From: Paraburkholderia acidicola
GTDB taxonomy: Bacteria > Pseudomonadota > Gammaproteobacteria > Burkholderiales > Burkholderiaceae
Direction of reading: 5' to 3'
Assembly (NCBI RefSeq): GCF_002362315.1
Contig: NZ_MTZV01000002.1
Span: 434,001 to 498,000 of the forward strand
Length of the DNA stretch: 64,000 nucleotides
Shown: positions 9,807 through 19,306 of the stretch, piece by piece
Layout of the letters: every line of letters begins with the position of its first letter
Numbering within the stretch: the first letter of the stretch is position 1
Translations under genes and position numbers: made by a program
Notes under the pieces: generated by a model
Told to the model about the DNA's origin: nothing
Database searches by the model: none
Seen by the model: the letters and a program-made list of their open reading frames with translations, nothing else

Positions 9807-9836
9807 TTGACACGTAAACGGACGTTAACAGGTCAA
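9807..9836. promoter_or_regulatory. Imperfect 30-bp palindrome upstream of the small membrane gene
   Basis: The arms TTGACACGTAAACG (9807-9820) and CGTTAACAGGTCAA (9823-9836) are inverted copies matching at 11 of 14 positions around a GA centre. The symmetry and length suit a dimeric regulator. It lies about 45 bases upstream of the 51-residue gene and 65 bases beyond the LysR stop. No regulator can be named. Confidence 0.4.
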
Positions 9837-9901
9837 TTCGCTCGCAGAAGTAAGGAAGTGTTGCGGCGCGCCACATTTGTAACACGTCGGCGCCCTCCCC
9901 C

Positions 9902-10840
9902 TCACGTCCGCGCGAACTGCCGCAGTTCGGCCTGATCGGCGGCAAGCGTCGCCGGCACCTCGTCGCGCAGAAATTCGACCCACGTGCGGATCTTCGCGTC
10001 GAGATACTGGCGCGACGGGTACAGCGCGTAAATATTCATTTCCTGCGCCGTGTACTCGGGTAACAACCACACGAGTTCGCCGCTGCGCAATCCGCTGATC
10101 GCCGAGTAAAGCGGGATCAACCCGATGCCCATCCCTACCCGCGCCGCCATCGCCGCCGCTTCCGCGACATTGACCTGAAACGTCGCCGGACCGAGCTCGA
10201 TGGTGTGCGGGCCGTCCGGGCCGTTGAAGCTCCATTCGTCGGCCGGCGATATCGGCGTGACCATGCGCAGGCAGACGTGGTTCTTCAGGTCGTCCGGCGT
10301 CTGCGGCACGCCGTAGCGCTCCAGATACGCGGGGGATGCGCACGGAATGCTGAACGCCGCGCCGATACGCTGCGACACGAGTCCGGAATCCGGCAGATCG
10401 ATGGCGAGCGTCAGCGACACGTCGTAGCCTTCGTCGAGCAGATCGGGCAGGCGCTGGGCCAGCGTCAGTTCGATCTGCACATCCGGATAGCGTTGCTGGT
10501 AGCGGCCGACCGCCGGCACGACGTACTGCTGGCCGAAACTCGCCATCGCGTGCACTTTCAGCTTGCCGGACGGGCGCGCATGCGCATCGCTCGCCTCGGC
10601 TTCCGCCTGGTCGACATAGGCAAGGATCTGCTCGCAGCGCTGCAGATAACGCTCGCCGGCTTCGGTCAGCGCAATGCGACGCGTCGTGCGGTTCAGCAAA
10701 CGCGTGCGCAGATGCGCTTCGAGGTCGGACACCGCGCGCGATGCATAAGCCGTCGTCGTATTCAGGTGCTGCGCCGCACCGGTGAAACTGCCCGCTTCTA
10801 CGACACGGACAAATACGCGCATGTTTTGAAGCGTATCCAT
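9902..10840 (-). CDS. LysR-family regulator (AaeR-like), divergent from efflux operon
   Basis: 312 residues. The N-terminal winged helix-turn-helix (MDTLQNMRVFVRVVEAGSFT, then a recognition segment ending YASRAVSDLEAHL) covers residues 1-60. A linker helix and an effector-binding domain (about 90-300) follow. The frame is open further upstream to 10921, but the ATG at 10840 has AGGAAGGG at good spacing and starts at the domain. It is transcribed away from an aromatic-acid-type efflux operon, the layout of E. coli aaeR-aaeXAB. It therefore probably regulates that operon in response to an aromatic carboxylate. The ligand is inferred only. Confidence 0.87.
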   Translation of the reverse strand: MDTLQNMRVFVRVVEAGSFTGAAQHLNTTTAYASRAVSDLEAHLRTRLLNRTTRRIALTEAGERYLQRCEQILAYVDQAEAEASDAHARPSGKLKVHAMASFGQQYVVPAVGRYQQRYPDVQIELTLAQRLPDLLDEGYDVSLTLAIDLPDSGLVSQRIGAAFSIPCASPAYLERYGVPQTPDDLKNHVCLRMVTPISPADEWSFNGPDGPHTIELGPATFQVNVAEAAAMAARVGMGIGLIPLYSAISGLRSGELVWLLPEYTAQEMNIYALYPSRQYLDAKIRTWVEFLRDEVPATLAADQAELRQFART

Positions 10841-10953
10841 ACGAATCCCTTCCTGAGACGGCTCGATTGTTACACGTATCGTGAAAGCGATTATCTCAAG
10901 ATCGGTAAGAATGCTTCGCATTTTTACGGGTTATTCGCCAATCAGCCGAAAAA

Positions 10954-10959
10954 TATAAT
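10954..10959 (+). promoter_or_regulatory. Candidate -10 element for the efflux operon
   Basis: A perfect TATAAT lies 36 bases upstream of the GTG start of the outer-membrane gene, within the 155-bp divergent region. The best placed -35 (TTATTC at 10931, 17-base spacing) is poor, which suits an activator-dependent promoter such as one driven by the divergent LysR protein. Confidence 0.4.
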
Positions 10960-10995
10960 GATGCACAGGGTTCTATCGCATTCAGGGAGGCAATC

Positions 10996-12702
10996 GTGCA
11001 GTTTCCGGTACAGAAAGGGATCGCCGCGCTCGCGGTTCTTACGATCTCGTCAATAATCGCCGGCTGCGCCAGTACCGGAGGCATCGCGCCGCAAACGCAT
11101 GCGGTCGACCCGGCGTCGCTCGATGCGGGCGCTGCAATTCGCGCCGCAAATGCTGACGCGAAGTGGCCTTCCGCCGACTGGTGGAGCGCCTACAACGATC
11201 CGCAACTGAATGCATGGGTAGCCTCAGCCGAAGCAGGCAACCCGACGCTGGCGGCCGCTCAGGCGCGCGTGCGCGAAGCGCGATCGATGGCAGGCGTGGC
11301 CGCTTCAGCGCTTTCACCGCAGATCAACGGCAATCTGTCGATCGAGCGCCAGCACTGGCCCGATAACGTCTACTACGGCCCCGGGCCGCTCTCGAACGCG
11401 AACACCTGGGACAACACGGGCACGATCGGCCTGTCGTATCACCTCGACCTGTGGGGCAAGGATCACAACAGCGCCGAACAGGCACTCGACCTCGCCCACG
11501 TGCGCGCCGCCGATGCCCGCGCCGCGCAGCTCGAAATCGAAACGAACGTGGTGCGCGCGTATATCGACATGTCGATGAACTACGCGCTGCTCGACATCGC
11601 GAAGGCGACGCGCGACCAGCAGCAACAGATCCTCTCGCTCGCGCAGCGGCGCCTGAAAGGCGGCCTCGGCACGCAGCTCGAAGTGAGTCAGGCGGAAACG
11701 CCGCTGCCCGATTACGAACGGCAGATCGACGTGCTTGAAGAAGCGATCGCGCTCAATCGCAACCAGCTTGCTGCGCTGGCCGGCAAGGGGCCTGGCGCCG
11801 GTGATTCGATCACGCGCCCGCAGCTCGCACTCGATGCGCCGGCCGGTCTGCCGTCCGCGCTACCGGCCGAACTGATCGGCCATCGCCCCGACATCGTCGC
11901 CGCCCGCTGGAGCGTCGCCGCGCAGGCGCACGGTATCGACGTCGCGAAGGCCGGCTTCTATCCGGACGTCAATCTGCTCGGCTCGCTCGGCGGATTTGCA
12001 GCCGCGGGCCCGTTGTTCCAGTTCCTGCGCTCGGCGAACGGTGGCTGGACCGCCGGCCCGGCACTGTCGCTGCCGATCTTCGATGGTGGCCGGCTGCGTG
12101 GAGAGCTTGGTGCGGCATCGGCGGGCTACGACGAGGCGGTCAGCACCTACGATCAGACGATCGTCAGCGCGCTGAAACAGATCGCCGACCAGGTCGTGCG
12201 GATGCGCTCGCTTGCTACGCAGCAGAACGATGCGCAGCGTTCGGTCGATGCCGCGCGCAAGAACTACACGCTGGCGCGCGAAGGCTATCGACGCGGACTG
12301 ACCGACTATCTGAACGTACTCGTTGCGCAGAACCAGTTGCTGCGCGCACAGGAAGGTATCGCGCGCATCGAGGCCGCACGGCTCACCGCGCACGCGACGC
12401 TCGTCGCGGCGCTGGGCGGCGGTCTCGCCGATCCCGCCGACGGTCCGGCCGCCGCAGATGCACTGCCTGCGCACGGTCGTGGTCATGCGAGCGCGGCGGC
12501 AGCATCGGGACCGACCACCAGCGCCACATTGCCTGCGCACGGCCACAATCTTGCGAGCGCAACGGCTGCAGCATCGAACGCGGTGGAGACATCGGGACCG
12601 ACCGACGACACCGCACTGCCCGAGCACGGCCCTGGCCAGGCGAGCGTAGCAGCGGCGACAGAACCTACTATCAGCGCCACCGCCATGCATCCGGGCCAAT
12701 AA
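10996..12702 (+). CDS. Outer-membrane efflux lipoprotein (NodT/TolC type) with unusual repetitive tail
   Basis: 568 residues. The start is GTG at 10996, six bases after AGGGAGG. A lipoprotein signal ends in SSIIAGC, so the mature protein should be lipid-anchored at Cys about 24. Two outer-membrane efflux repeats cover about residues 60-475, including WWSAYNDPQLNAWV, LGGFAAAG and a coiled YTLAREGYRRGLTDYLNVL. The family normally ends near ALGGGL. Here some 95 extra residues follow, rich in Ala, Pro, Thr, Gly and His, with three copies of an ALP(A/E)HG unit. The gene heads an operon with FUSC, DUF1656 and HlyD genes and would form the exit duct. Confidence 0.9.
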   Translation: MQFPVQKGIAALAVLTISSIIAGCASTGGIAPQTHAVDPASLDAGAAIRAANADAKWPSADWWSAYNDPQLNAWVASAEAGNPTLAAAQARVREARSMAGVAASALSPQINGNLSIERQHWPDNVYYGPGPLSNANTWDNTGTIGLSYHLDLWGKDHNSAEQALDLAHVRAADARAAQLEIETNVVRAYIDMSMNYALLDIAKATRDQQQQILSLAQRRLKGGLGTQLEVSQAETPLPDYERQIDVLEEAIALNRNQLAALAGKGPGAGDSITRPQLALDAPAGLPSALPAELIGHRPDIVAARWSVAAQAHGIDVAKAGFYPDVNLLGSLGGFAAAGPLFQFLRSANGGWTAGPALSLPIFDGGRLRGELGAASAGYDEAVSTYDQTIVSALKQIADQVVRMRSLATQQNDAQRSVDAARKNYTLAREGYRRGLTDYLNVLVAQNQLLRAQEGIARIEAARLTAHATLVAALGGGLADPADGPAAADALPAHGRGHASAAAASGPTTSATLPAHGHNLASATAAASNAVETSGPTDDTALPEHGPGQASVAAATEPTISATAMHPGQ

Positions 12703-12714
12703 GCAGAGCCGCCC

Positions 12715-14919
12715 ATGTCCACCTCCACAACAGCCCCCGCCACGTCACTCAGCGGCTTCCTGAACACCGCCGCCGACTGGGCCCGCACCGACGGCCGCAC
12801 CTGGCTCTATATGTTCAAGGCGATCGCCGCCGCGATGCTCGCGCTCGGCATCGCGATGAAACTCGACCTGCCGCAGCCGCGCACCGCGATGACGACCGTG
12901 TTCATCGTGATGCAGCCGCAAAGCGGCATGGTGTTCGCAAAAAGCTTCTACCGGATCTGCGGCACGCTGGTCGGGCTCGTCGTGATGCTCGCGCTGATCG
13001 GTCTGTTCGCGCAGCAGCCCGAACTCTTCATCGTCACGACCGCGATCTGGGTTGGTATCTGCACCGCGGGCGCCGCGCGCAATCGCAACTTCCGCTCCTA
13101 TGGTTTCGTGCTCGCTGGTTACACCGCCGCGTTGATCGGCTTCCCGGCCTCGCAGCACCCGGACGGCGCGTTCCTGTCGGCGCTCACGCGGGTCGCGGAA
13201 GTGGTGCTCGGCATCGTCTGTGCGGGCGCTGTCAGCGCACTCGTGTTTCCGGAGCACGCCGGCGAACAGATGCGCACGACGATCCGCGCGCGCTTTTCGT
13301 CGTTCGTCGAGTACGTGTCCGCGTCGCTGGCGGGGCGTGCCGATCGCGCGCACATTGAGGCGACCAACGCGCGCTTCGTCGCGGACATCGTCGGCTTCGA
13401 GGCAACGCGCAGCGTCGCCATCTTCGAGAGCCCCGATTCGCGGATGCGAGGCGGCCGCCTCGCGCGGCTCAACAGCGAATTCATGACAGCGTCGACGCGC
13501 TTTCACGCGCTGCATCAGTTGATGAACCGGCTGCACGACAGCAACGCAACCGGTGCGATCGCGGCGCTCGAACCGTACTTCAAGGAAATCGCGCCGTTGC
13601 TGTACAAGTCGGGCGAACCGGTGCTGGCCGCCGCCGACGCCGCGCACGTCGCGAACCAGCTCGAAGCGTACCGGGCGGAGTTGCCGAAGCGCGTGCGCGC
13701 GACGCGTGCCGAACTGGAAACGCGCGCCGATGTACCGCTGCTCGATTTCGACACGGGCGCCGAGCTGCTCTACCGCTTCGTCGACGATATGCATGCGTAC
13801 GCGGCGACCTACGCCTCGCTCGCCGTCGATACGCACGAACGCGAGCGCTGGATCGAGCGCTATGAGCCGAAAACCAATCCGATCGCCGCGGGCGTTGCAG
13901 GTGTGCGCGCCGCGATCGTGATCATGGTGCTCGGCGCATTCTGGATCGCGACCGCGTGGCCGAGCGGCTCGACACTGGTGCTAACCGCGGCGGCCGTGTG
14001 CGCGCTCGCGTCGTCGTCGCCGTATCCGACGCGCACCGCATTCCAGATGGCCGCGGGCACGACGCTGTCGTCGGTGATGGCGATCATTCTGGTATTCGGC
14101 ATCTATCCGCACATCGACGGGTTTCCGCTGCTGTGCGTCGCGCTGACGCCGTTCCTGCTACTCGGCGTGTTCATGACCACGCGGCCGAAGCTCGTCGGCT
14201 ATGGCGTCGGCTACTGCATCTTCTTCTGCTTTCTAGCCGGCCCGGACAACGTGATCCAGTACGAGCCGACCGGCTTCATGAACGACGCGCTAGCTCTCGT
14301 GCTGTCGATGCTGGTGTCGTCGCTCGCGTTCGCGGTACTGCTGCCGCCGTCGACACCGTGGTTGCGCAAGCGGTTGTTCGCCGATCTGCGCGAGCAGGTT
14401 GTGTTCGCCTGCCGGGCGCCGCTCGCGCGCTTGCGCACGCGCTTCGAAAGCGGCGCGCGCGACCTGATGTTCCAGATCAACGCGCTCGCGGAAGGCGAGC
14501 CGGAATTGCGGCGCGACACGTTGCGCTGGTTGTTCGCCGTGCTCGAAGCGGGCAACTCGATGATCGATCTGCGGCGCGAAATCGACGGACTGCCGGCCGA
14601 TGTGCGCTACGCGGAAACGACGCCGTGGCGTATCGCCATCCGCACGATGCGGCGTCAAGTCGCAGCACTTTATCGGCAGCCGGACGGCGCACGACTGAAT
14701 GCTGTATTTGCGGCCAACGTCGATGCAATCGCAGCAGTCCAGCAGCTGCTTTCAAGCTTCGAGCCGCCGCGCGAGGAGCGCCACCAGTTGCAACGCATCC
14801 TCAGCCACCTGCATTTCATCCGTACCGCGTTGCTCGATCCGCAATCGCCGCTCGCCGAACTCGTGAGCGGCGGGCACGCCGTCAGCAACCCCTCCGAAGG
14901 AGTTCGTCATGCCCCGTGA
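12715..14919 (+). CDS. FUSC-family efflux transporter (AaeB-like)
   Basis: 734 residues with the FUSC layout: a first block of about six membrane segments (residues 20-180, starting WLYMFKAIAAAMLALGIAMK), a large cytoplasmic middle region (about 190-385), a second block of six segments (about 390-540) and a C-terminal cytoplasmic region. The RTAMTTVFIVMQPQSGMV stretch is the family signature. AaeB-type pumps expel p-hydroxybenzoate and related aromatic acids using the membrane potential, partnered by an HlyD-type adaptor. It starts 12 bases after the outer-membrane gene and its end overlaps the DUF1656 gene by 11 bases. Confidence 0.9.
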   Translation: MSTSTTAPATSLSGFLNTAADWARTDGRTWLYMFKAIAAAMLALGIAMKLDLPQPRTAMTTVFIVMQPQSGMVFAKSFYRICGTLVGLVVMLALIGLFAQQPELFIVTTAIWVGICTAGAARNRNFRSYGFVLAGYTAALIGFPASQHPDGAFLSALTRVAEVVLGIVCAGAVSALVFPEHAGEQMRTTIRARFSSFVEYVSASLAGRADRAHIEATNARFVADIVGFEATRSVAIFESPDSRMRGGRLARLNSEFMTASTRFHALHQLMNRLHDSNATGAIAALEPYFKEIAPLLYKSGEPVLAAADAAHVANQLEAYRAELPKRVRATRAELETRADVPLLDFDTGAELLYRFVDDMHAYAATYASLAVDTHERERWIERYEPKTNPIAAGVAGVRAAIVIMVLGAFWIATAWPSGSTLVLTAAAVCALASSSPYPTRTAFQMAAGTTLSSVMAIILVFGIYPHIDGFPLLCVALTPFLLLGVFMTTRPKLVGYGVGYCIFFCFLAGPDNVIQYEPTGFMNDALALVLSMLVSSLAFAVLLPPSTPWLRKRLFADLREQVVFACRAPLARLRTRFESGARDLMFQINALAEGEPELRRDTLRWLFAVLEAGNSMIDLRREIDGLPADVRYAETTPWRIAIRTMRRQVAALYRQPDGARLNAVFAANVDAIAAVQQLLSSFEPPREERHQLQRILSHLHFIRTALLDPQSPLAELVSGGHAVSNPSEGVRHAP

Positions 14920-15109
14920 GATCGCCGTTTTCGATGCCTACGTGCCGGCTGTCGTGCTGCTGTTCATCCTCGGCGCCGTGCTAACCTGGATGCTCGACCG
15001 GCTGATTGCCGTGACCGGCATCTACCGCATCGTGTGGCATCCCTCCCTGTTCCGGGCGAGCCTGCTCGTCTGTGTGTGCGGCCTGCTTGGCCTCGCCGTT
15101 TACCGTTGA
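14909..15109 (+). CDS. DUF1656 small membrane protein (AaeX-like)
   Basis: 66 residues with two hydrophobic segments (about residues 13-33 and 45-63) separated by TGIYRIVWHPSLF. PREIAVFDAYVPAV at the N-terminus is the DUF1656 pattern. These proteins always accompany FUSC/HlyD pumps (E. coli AaeX) and their role is unknown. The start overlaps the last 11 bases of the FUSC gene, and GGAG lies just upstream. Confidence 0.85.
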   Translation: MPREIAVFDAYVPAVVLLFILGAVLTWMLDRLIAVTGIYRIVWHPSLFRASLLVCVCGLLGLAVYR

Positions 15110-15122
15110 TCCGAGTCGAATC

Positions 15123-15983
15123 ATGACCATCCGAAATCTCCTGGGCTTTGTCGCGACAGCCGTCATTTTTATCGTCGCGATCCTGATCGGCCGTGCGCTG
15201 TGGGTGCACTACATGGACGAGCCATGGACCCGCGACGGCCGCGTGCGCGCCGAAGTCGTCAACATCGCGCCCGACGTGTCGGGTGCCGTCGTCGAACTGC
15301 CGGTGGGCGACAACCAGCCCGTCAAGAAAGGCGACTTGCTGATGCAGATCGATCCGTCGCACTACCAGATCGCCGTCGAGCAGGCGCAGGCCGCCGTCGC
15401 CGCGCGCAAGGCCGAACTGCAGATGCGGCGCGATGACGCGCAGCGCCGGGCGGATATGGACAGCCTTGTCGTGTCGAAGGAAAGTCGCGACAACGCGTCG
15501 CATTCGGCGAATGCCGCGGAAGCGGAATACGAGCAGGCGCTCGCCGCACTCGATGCCGCGAAGCTGAACCTCGAACGCACGCGGGTCGTGTCGCCGGTGG
15601 ACGGCTATGTGACGAACCTGAGCGTGTATCGCGGCGACTATGCGATCGCGGGCACGCCGAAGCTGGCGATCGTCGATAGTCACTCGTTCTGGGTGTACGG
15701 CTACTTCGAGGAAACCAAGCTGCCGCACGTGAAAGTCGGCAACAAGGCGGAGATCCGTCTGATGAGCGGCGGTGTGCTGCGTGGGCACGTGGAAAGCATC
15801 TCGCGCGGCATTTACGATCGCGACAATCCGCAGAGCCGCGAACTGCTCGCCGATGTGAACCCGACGTTCAACTGGGTGCGGCTTGCGCAGCGTGTGCCGG
15901 TGCGGATTCACATCGATAGTGTGCCGGACGGGATGGTGCTGTCGGCGGGGACGACGTGTACGGTGGTGGTTTCGCCGAGTTAG
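15123..15983 (+). CDS. HlyD-family periplasmic adaptor (AaeA-like)
   Basis: 286 residues. One N-terminal membrane anchor (residues 6-25, NLLGFVATAVIFIVAILIGR) precedes the biotinyl-lipoyl half-motif VNIAPDVSGAVVELPVGDN. An alpha-helical hairpin (about 85-150) and the second lipoyl half (ERTRVVSPVDGYVTNLSVY) come next, followed by a beta-barrel with GYFEETKLPHVKVGNKAEI. It would bridge the FUSC pump to the outer-membrane lipoprotein encoded at the head of the operon. The ATG at 15123 is chosen over the earlier in-frame start at 15072, which lies inside the DUF1656 gene. Confidence 0.9.
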   Translation: MTIRNLLGFVATAVIFIVAILIGRALWVHYMDEPWTRDGRVRAEVVNIAPDVSGAVVELPVGDNQPVKKGDLLMQIDPSHYQIAVEQAQAAVAARKAELQMRRDDAQRRADMDSLVVSKESRDNASHSANAAEAEYEQALAALDAAKLNLERTRVVSPVDGYVTNLSVYRGDYAIAGTPKLAIVDSHSFWVYGYFEETKLPHVKVGNKAEIRLMSGGVLRGHVESISRGIYDRDNPQSRELLADVNPTFNWVRLAQRVPVRIHIDSVPDGMVLSAGTTCTVVVSPS

Positions 15984-16010
15984 GCAGGTAGCTGCGCGGG
16001 CGGTACTGCC

Positions 16011-17690
16011 TCAACCGCCCAGCGAAAACTTCCCCACCATCTGTTTAAGCGCCCGCGCCTGATCGTCGAGCGAACGCGCCGCGGCAGTCGCCTGTTCGAC
16101 GAGCGCCGCGTTCTGCTGCGTGCCGGCGTCCATCTGCGTGACCGCGAGATTGATCTCCTCGATGCCCGCGCTCTGTTCCGCCGATGCCGCCGAAATCTCG
16201 CCCATGATGTCGGTGACGCGCTTCACGGCCTTCACGACTTCGTCCATCGTCTGACCGGCATCCTGGGCGAGCGTCGAACCGTTGCTCACGCGCTCCACCG
16301 ATGCGTTGATCAGCGTCTTGATTTCCTTCGCCGCCGCGGCGCTGCGCTGCGCGAGATTGCGCACTTCACCCGCGACCACCGAGAACCCACGCCCTTCCTC
16401 GCCCGCTCGTGCCGCCTCGACCGCCGCGTTCAGCGCGAGGATATTGGTCTGGAACGCGATACCCTCGATCACCCCGATGATGTCGCCAATACTCTTCGCA
16501 CTCTCGTTGATCTTGCCCATCGTCTCGACGACACGGCCCACCACGGCACCGCCCTTCTCCGCAATCGCCGACGCGTTGTAGGCGAGCGTGCTGGCCTGCT
16601 TCGCGTTGTCAGCGTTCTGCCGCACCGTCGACGTCAGCTCTTCCATGCTGCTCGCCGTCCGCTCGAGCGCCATCGCCTGTTGCTCGGTGCGCTGCGACAG
16701 ATCGAGATTGCCCATCGAGATCTCGCCCGACGCCGATGCGATCGCCTCGGCACTGGCCGCAATGCCCGACACCGTCGACGACAGCCCCGACTGCATATCG
16801 CGCAGCGCCGACAGCATGCTCGACGTATCGTGCCGGCCGAGCGCGATCTGGTTCGACAGATCGCCGGATGCGATACGACTCGCGATTTCCTTAGCGTAAA
16901 CCGGTTCCCCGCCGAGCTGCCGCGCGAGTCGCCGGACCACCCATTCGCTGATCGCGAACGCGAGCACGATCAACGCGACCGTCATCCCCGCGATCATCAC
17001 GAACGACGAATGAAAGATGAACGCGGATGCGTCGATGGTCGCCTTCGCGGCGGTACCGCGCTGCGCGACGAGGTCGTCGACGAGTTTTTCGAGCTTGCCG
17101 GTTTCGACGAGCAGCGACACGTCCTGCGTGCCGACCTGCCAGTTCATCTGCGACAGGTCGAGCGGCTGCGCCTTCACGAGTTTCACGAAATCGCGCAGGT
17201 GACCGCTCCAGACGCCAACCGACGCCGTGAAGGTTTTCTGCAGCGCGACGGCCTTCGCATCGGACGGATCGCTGTAGCGCTGCAGCGTGGCCAGTTCGGT
17301 ACCGATCGCCGTCAACCCCTTGTCGATGTCCGCGCCAAGTTCGTCGCGCTCTTTCGCGGTGGTCGCGGTCAGCAGCATCTTTTGCGCGCGGCTTGCACGC
17401 AGCACGTAGCCGCGCACTTCCTCGGCGGCGCGGCTCGCGACGTGCCCCTGGTCGTAGATCGACCGGCTCGCGCCGTTCAGGCGGCTGATCTGCGTCAGCG
17501 AGAACACGCCGATCGCGAGCGTGCCGACCAGCAGCACGGCAAACGCGAGGCGCAGCGTCGTCTTGACCGACATCCCCTTCGCCTGCCCGCTGCGAACGCG
17601 CGGCTGGCTCACTTGCGACGCGCCGGCGGCCGGCTCCCCTTTCTGGACGAACCCCGCGCCCGGCTGGCTGCCCAGCGAAACTGCTTTCAT
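16011..17690 (-). CDS. Methyl-accepting chemotaxis protein
   Basis: 559 residues. TM1 lies at about 44-66 and a four-helix-bundle-type periplasmic sensor at about 67-227. TM2 at about 228-251 is followed by a HAMP domain (to about 305) and a signalling coiled coil. The kinase-control tip ([20 protein letters not shown]) is intact. The chain ends in MVGKFSLGG and lacks the WxxF-type pentapeptide that recruits CheR/CheB in some receptors. The start at 17690 has GAGG upstream and gives a 40-residue Gly/Gln-rich leader before TM1; the ATG at residue 40 (MSVKTTLRL) is an equally plausible start. The ligand is unknown. Confidence 0.92.
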   Translation of the reverse strand: MKAVSLGSQPGAGFVQKGEPAAGASQVSQPRVRSGQAKGMSVKTTLRLAFAVLLVGTLAIGVFSLTQISRLNGASRSIYDQGHVASRAAEEVRGYVLRASRAQKMLLTATTAKERDELGADIDKGLTAIGTELATLQRYSDPSDAKAVALQKTFTASVGVWSGHLRDFVKLVKAQPLDLSQMNWQVGTQDVSLLVETGKLEKLVDDLVAQRGTAAKATIDASAFIFHSSFVMIAGMTVALIVLAFAISEWVVRRLARQLGGEPVYAKEIASRIASGDLSNQIALGRHDTSSMLSALRDMQSGLSSTVSGIAASAEAIASASGEISMGNLDLSQRTEQQAMALERTASSMEELTSTVRQNADNAKQASTLAYNASAIAEKGGAVVGRVVETMGKINESAKSIGDIIGVIEGIAFQTNILALNAAVEAARAGEEGRGFSVVAGEVRNLAQRSAAAAKEIKTLINASVERVSNGSTLAQDAGQTMDEVVKAVKRVTDIMGEISAASAEQSAGIEEINLAVTQMDAGTQQNAALVEQATAAARSLDDQARALKQMVGKFSLGG

Positions 17691-17788
17691 ATGGTCTACC
17701 CTCAGGTATCGATGCCGGAAAGGTCGGTTCCGGCATGGCGGCTTTGTGGCGGCTTCATGGCGCCTTCATTGCCCCTTGTCTCTCCCGG

Positions 17789-17816
17789 TCTACGGCAACT
17801 CTGGCTGCGATCTTTA
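17789..17816 (-). promoter_or_regulatory. Possible sigma-28 (FliA) promoter of the chemoreceptor gene
   Basis: On the minus strand TAAA (17816-17813) is followed after 16 bases by GCCGTAGA (17796-17789), resembling the flagellar consensus TAAA-N15-GCCGATAA. It has one extra spacer base and three mismatches in the second box. It is about 100 bases upstream of the receptor start. Chemoreceptor genes are commonly under FliA, so the context fits, but the match is imperfect. Confidence 0.35.
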
Positions 17817-17890
17817 ATATTGGCTGCGGCGCGGCAGAAGCGGCCGCCGGCGTGATTCGTGGGCTGACCATGTCCGATTCGCGACAAAAG

Positions 17891-17902
17891 TTGTCCGGAC
17901 AA
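17891..17902. promoter_or_regulatory. Perfect 12-bp palindrome before the MFS gene
   Basis: TTGTCCGGACAA is perfectly self-complementary and lies 112 bases upstream of the MFS start, in the 324-bp divergent region between the chemoreceptor and MFS genes. It may be a regulator site. Apart from this and the possible sigma-28 promoter nothing else stands out in the intergenic stretch. Confidence 0.35.
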
Positions 17903-18014
17903 TTCATGTGAGCCACATTACACTGCGTCAATAGATTCAAACTACCGGTCAAGGCGTCGTGTTGTCGCAGGCAGTCAGTGCCGGTCTCCCATTACTTTTC
18001 TCTCACACGAACGT

Positions 18015-19268
18015 ATGGAAACGAGTCTCGACAAACGCGCGATGGCAAGCGGTGGCACCGCTCCCGCAAGCGTGCCCGGCGGCGGCCCGGCGGCGAAGGT
18101 GCAGCGCACCGTGTATTCGGTGCTCGGCGCGATCAGCTTCTCGCACCTGCTCAACGACATGATCCAGTCGCTGATCCTCGCGATCTACCCGATGCTGAAG
18201 AGCAATTTTTCGCTGTCGTTCGGGCAGATCGGCTTGATCACGCTGACCTACCAGATCACGGCATCGATGTTGCAACCGCTGGTTGGCAGCTACACCGATA
18301 AACATCCGAAGCCTTATTCGCTGCCGGTCGGCATGGGCTTCACGCTGGTGGGGCTGCTGCTGATGTCGGTCGCGCCGAGTTTCGGCGTATTGCTGATCGC
18401 GGCGGCGCTGGTCGGTTGTGGGTCGTCGGTATTTCATCCGGAATCGTCGCGGGTGGCGCGTATGGCGTCGGGCGGACAGCACGGCCTCGCGCAGTCGCTG
18501 TTCCAGGTGGGCGGCAACGCCGGATCGTCGCTCGGACCACTGCTCGCCGCACTGATCGTGATTCCGCATGGCCAGCGCAGCATTGCGTGGTTCTCGCTGG
18601 CGGCGCTGGTCGGCATGGTCATCCTGACGCAGATCGGCCGCTGGTATAAACAGAATCCGCTGGTCAAGAAAGCGCGCGCGCAGGTCGGTCATGCGACGCT
18701 GTCGCGCAGGCAGGTCATGCTCGCCATGAGCGTGCTCGTGATGCTGGTGTTTTCGAAGTACTTCTACCTCGCGAGTATCAACAGCTACTTCACGTTCTAT
18801 CTGATCGACAAGTTCCATCTGCCGGTGCAGGCAGCGCAGATTCATCTGTTCGTGTTCCTCGCGGCGGTGGCGGCGGGGACGATCATCGGCGGTCCGATCG
18901 GTGACCGGATCGGGCGCAAGTATGTGATCTGGGTGTCGATTCTCGGTGTTGCGCCGTTCACGTTGCTGCTGCCGTATGCGAATCTGTTCTGGACCGGTGT
19001 GCTGACTGTCGTGATCGGTGTGGTGCTGGCCTCCGCGTTCTCGGCGATTCTCGTGTATGCGCAGGAACTGATTCCGGGCAAGGTCGGGATGATCGCGGGG
19101 CTGTTCTTCGGCTTCGCGTTCGGACTCGGCGGGATCGGTGCCGCGGTGCTCGGGCAGCTCGCCGATGCGACCAGTATCGAGTATGTGTACAAGGTGTGTT
19201 CGTTCCTGCCGTTGCTCGGCATGCTGACGGTGCTGCTGCCCGATCTTGAGAAGAAGGCGAAGGCTTAA
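18015..19268 (+). CDS. fsr: MFS exporter, fosmidomycin-resistance (Fsr) type
   Basis: 417 residues with 12 hydrophobic segments in two six-helix halves and a basic central loop (about residues 205-225). The Fsr-like start FSHLLNDMIQSLILAIYPML and the GCGSSVFHPESSRVARMASG stretch near residue 133 are diagnostic of the fosmidomycin-resistance branch of drug:H+ antiporters. IGGPIGDRIGRKYV in the second half is the MFS loop motif. The natural substrate is unknown. A hydrophilic N-terminus of about 30 residues precedes TM1. A strong hairpin terminator follows at 19307. Confidence 0.85.
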   Translation: METSLDKRAMASGGTAPASVPGGGPAAKVQRTVYSVLGAISFSHLLNDMIQSLILAIYPMLKSNFSLSFGQIGLITLTYQITASMLQPLVGSYTDKHPKPYSLPVGMGFTLVGLLLMSVAPSFGVLLIAAALVGCGSSVFHPESSRVARMASGGQHGLAQSLFQVGGNAGSSLGPLLAALIVIPHGQRSIAWFSLAALVGMVILTQIGRWYKQNPLVKKARAQVGHATLSRRQVMLAMSVLVMLVFSKYFYLASINSYFTFYLIDKFHLPVQAAQIHLFVFLAAVAAGTIIGGPIGDRIGRKYVIWVSILGVAPFTLLLPYANLFWTGVLTVVIGVVLASAFSAILVYAQELIPGKVGMIAGLFFGFAFGLGGIGAAVLGQLADATSIEYVYKVCSFLPLLGMLTVLLPDLEKKAKA

Positions 19269-19306
19269 CAGATTAAGTTCGGGTCCAGTTTCAGGTTTTT
19301 GCCAGG

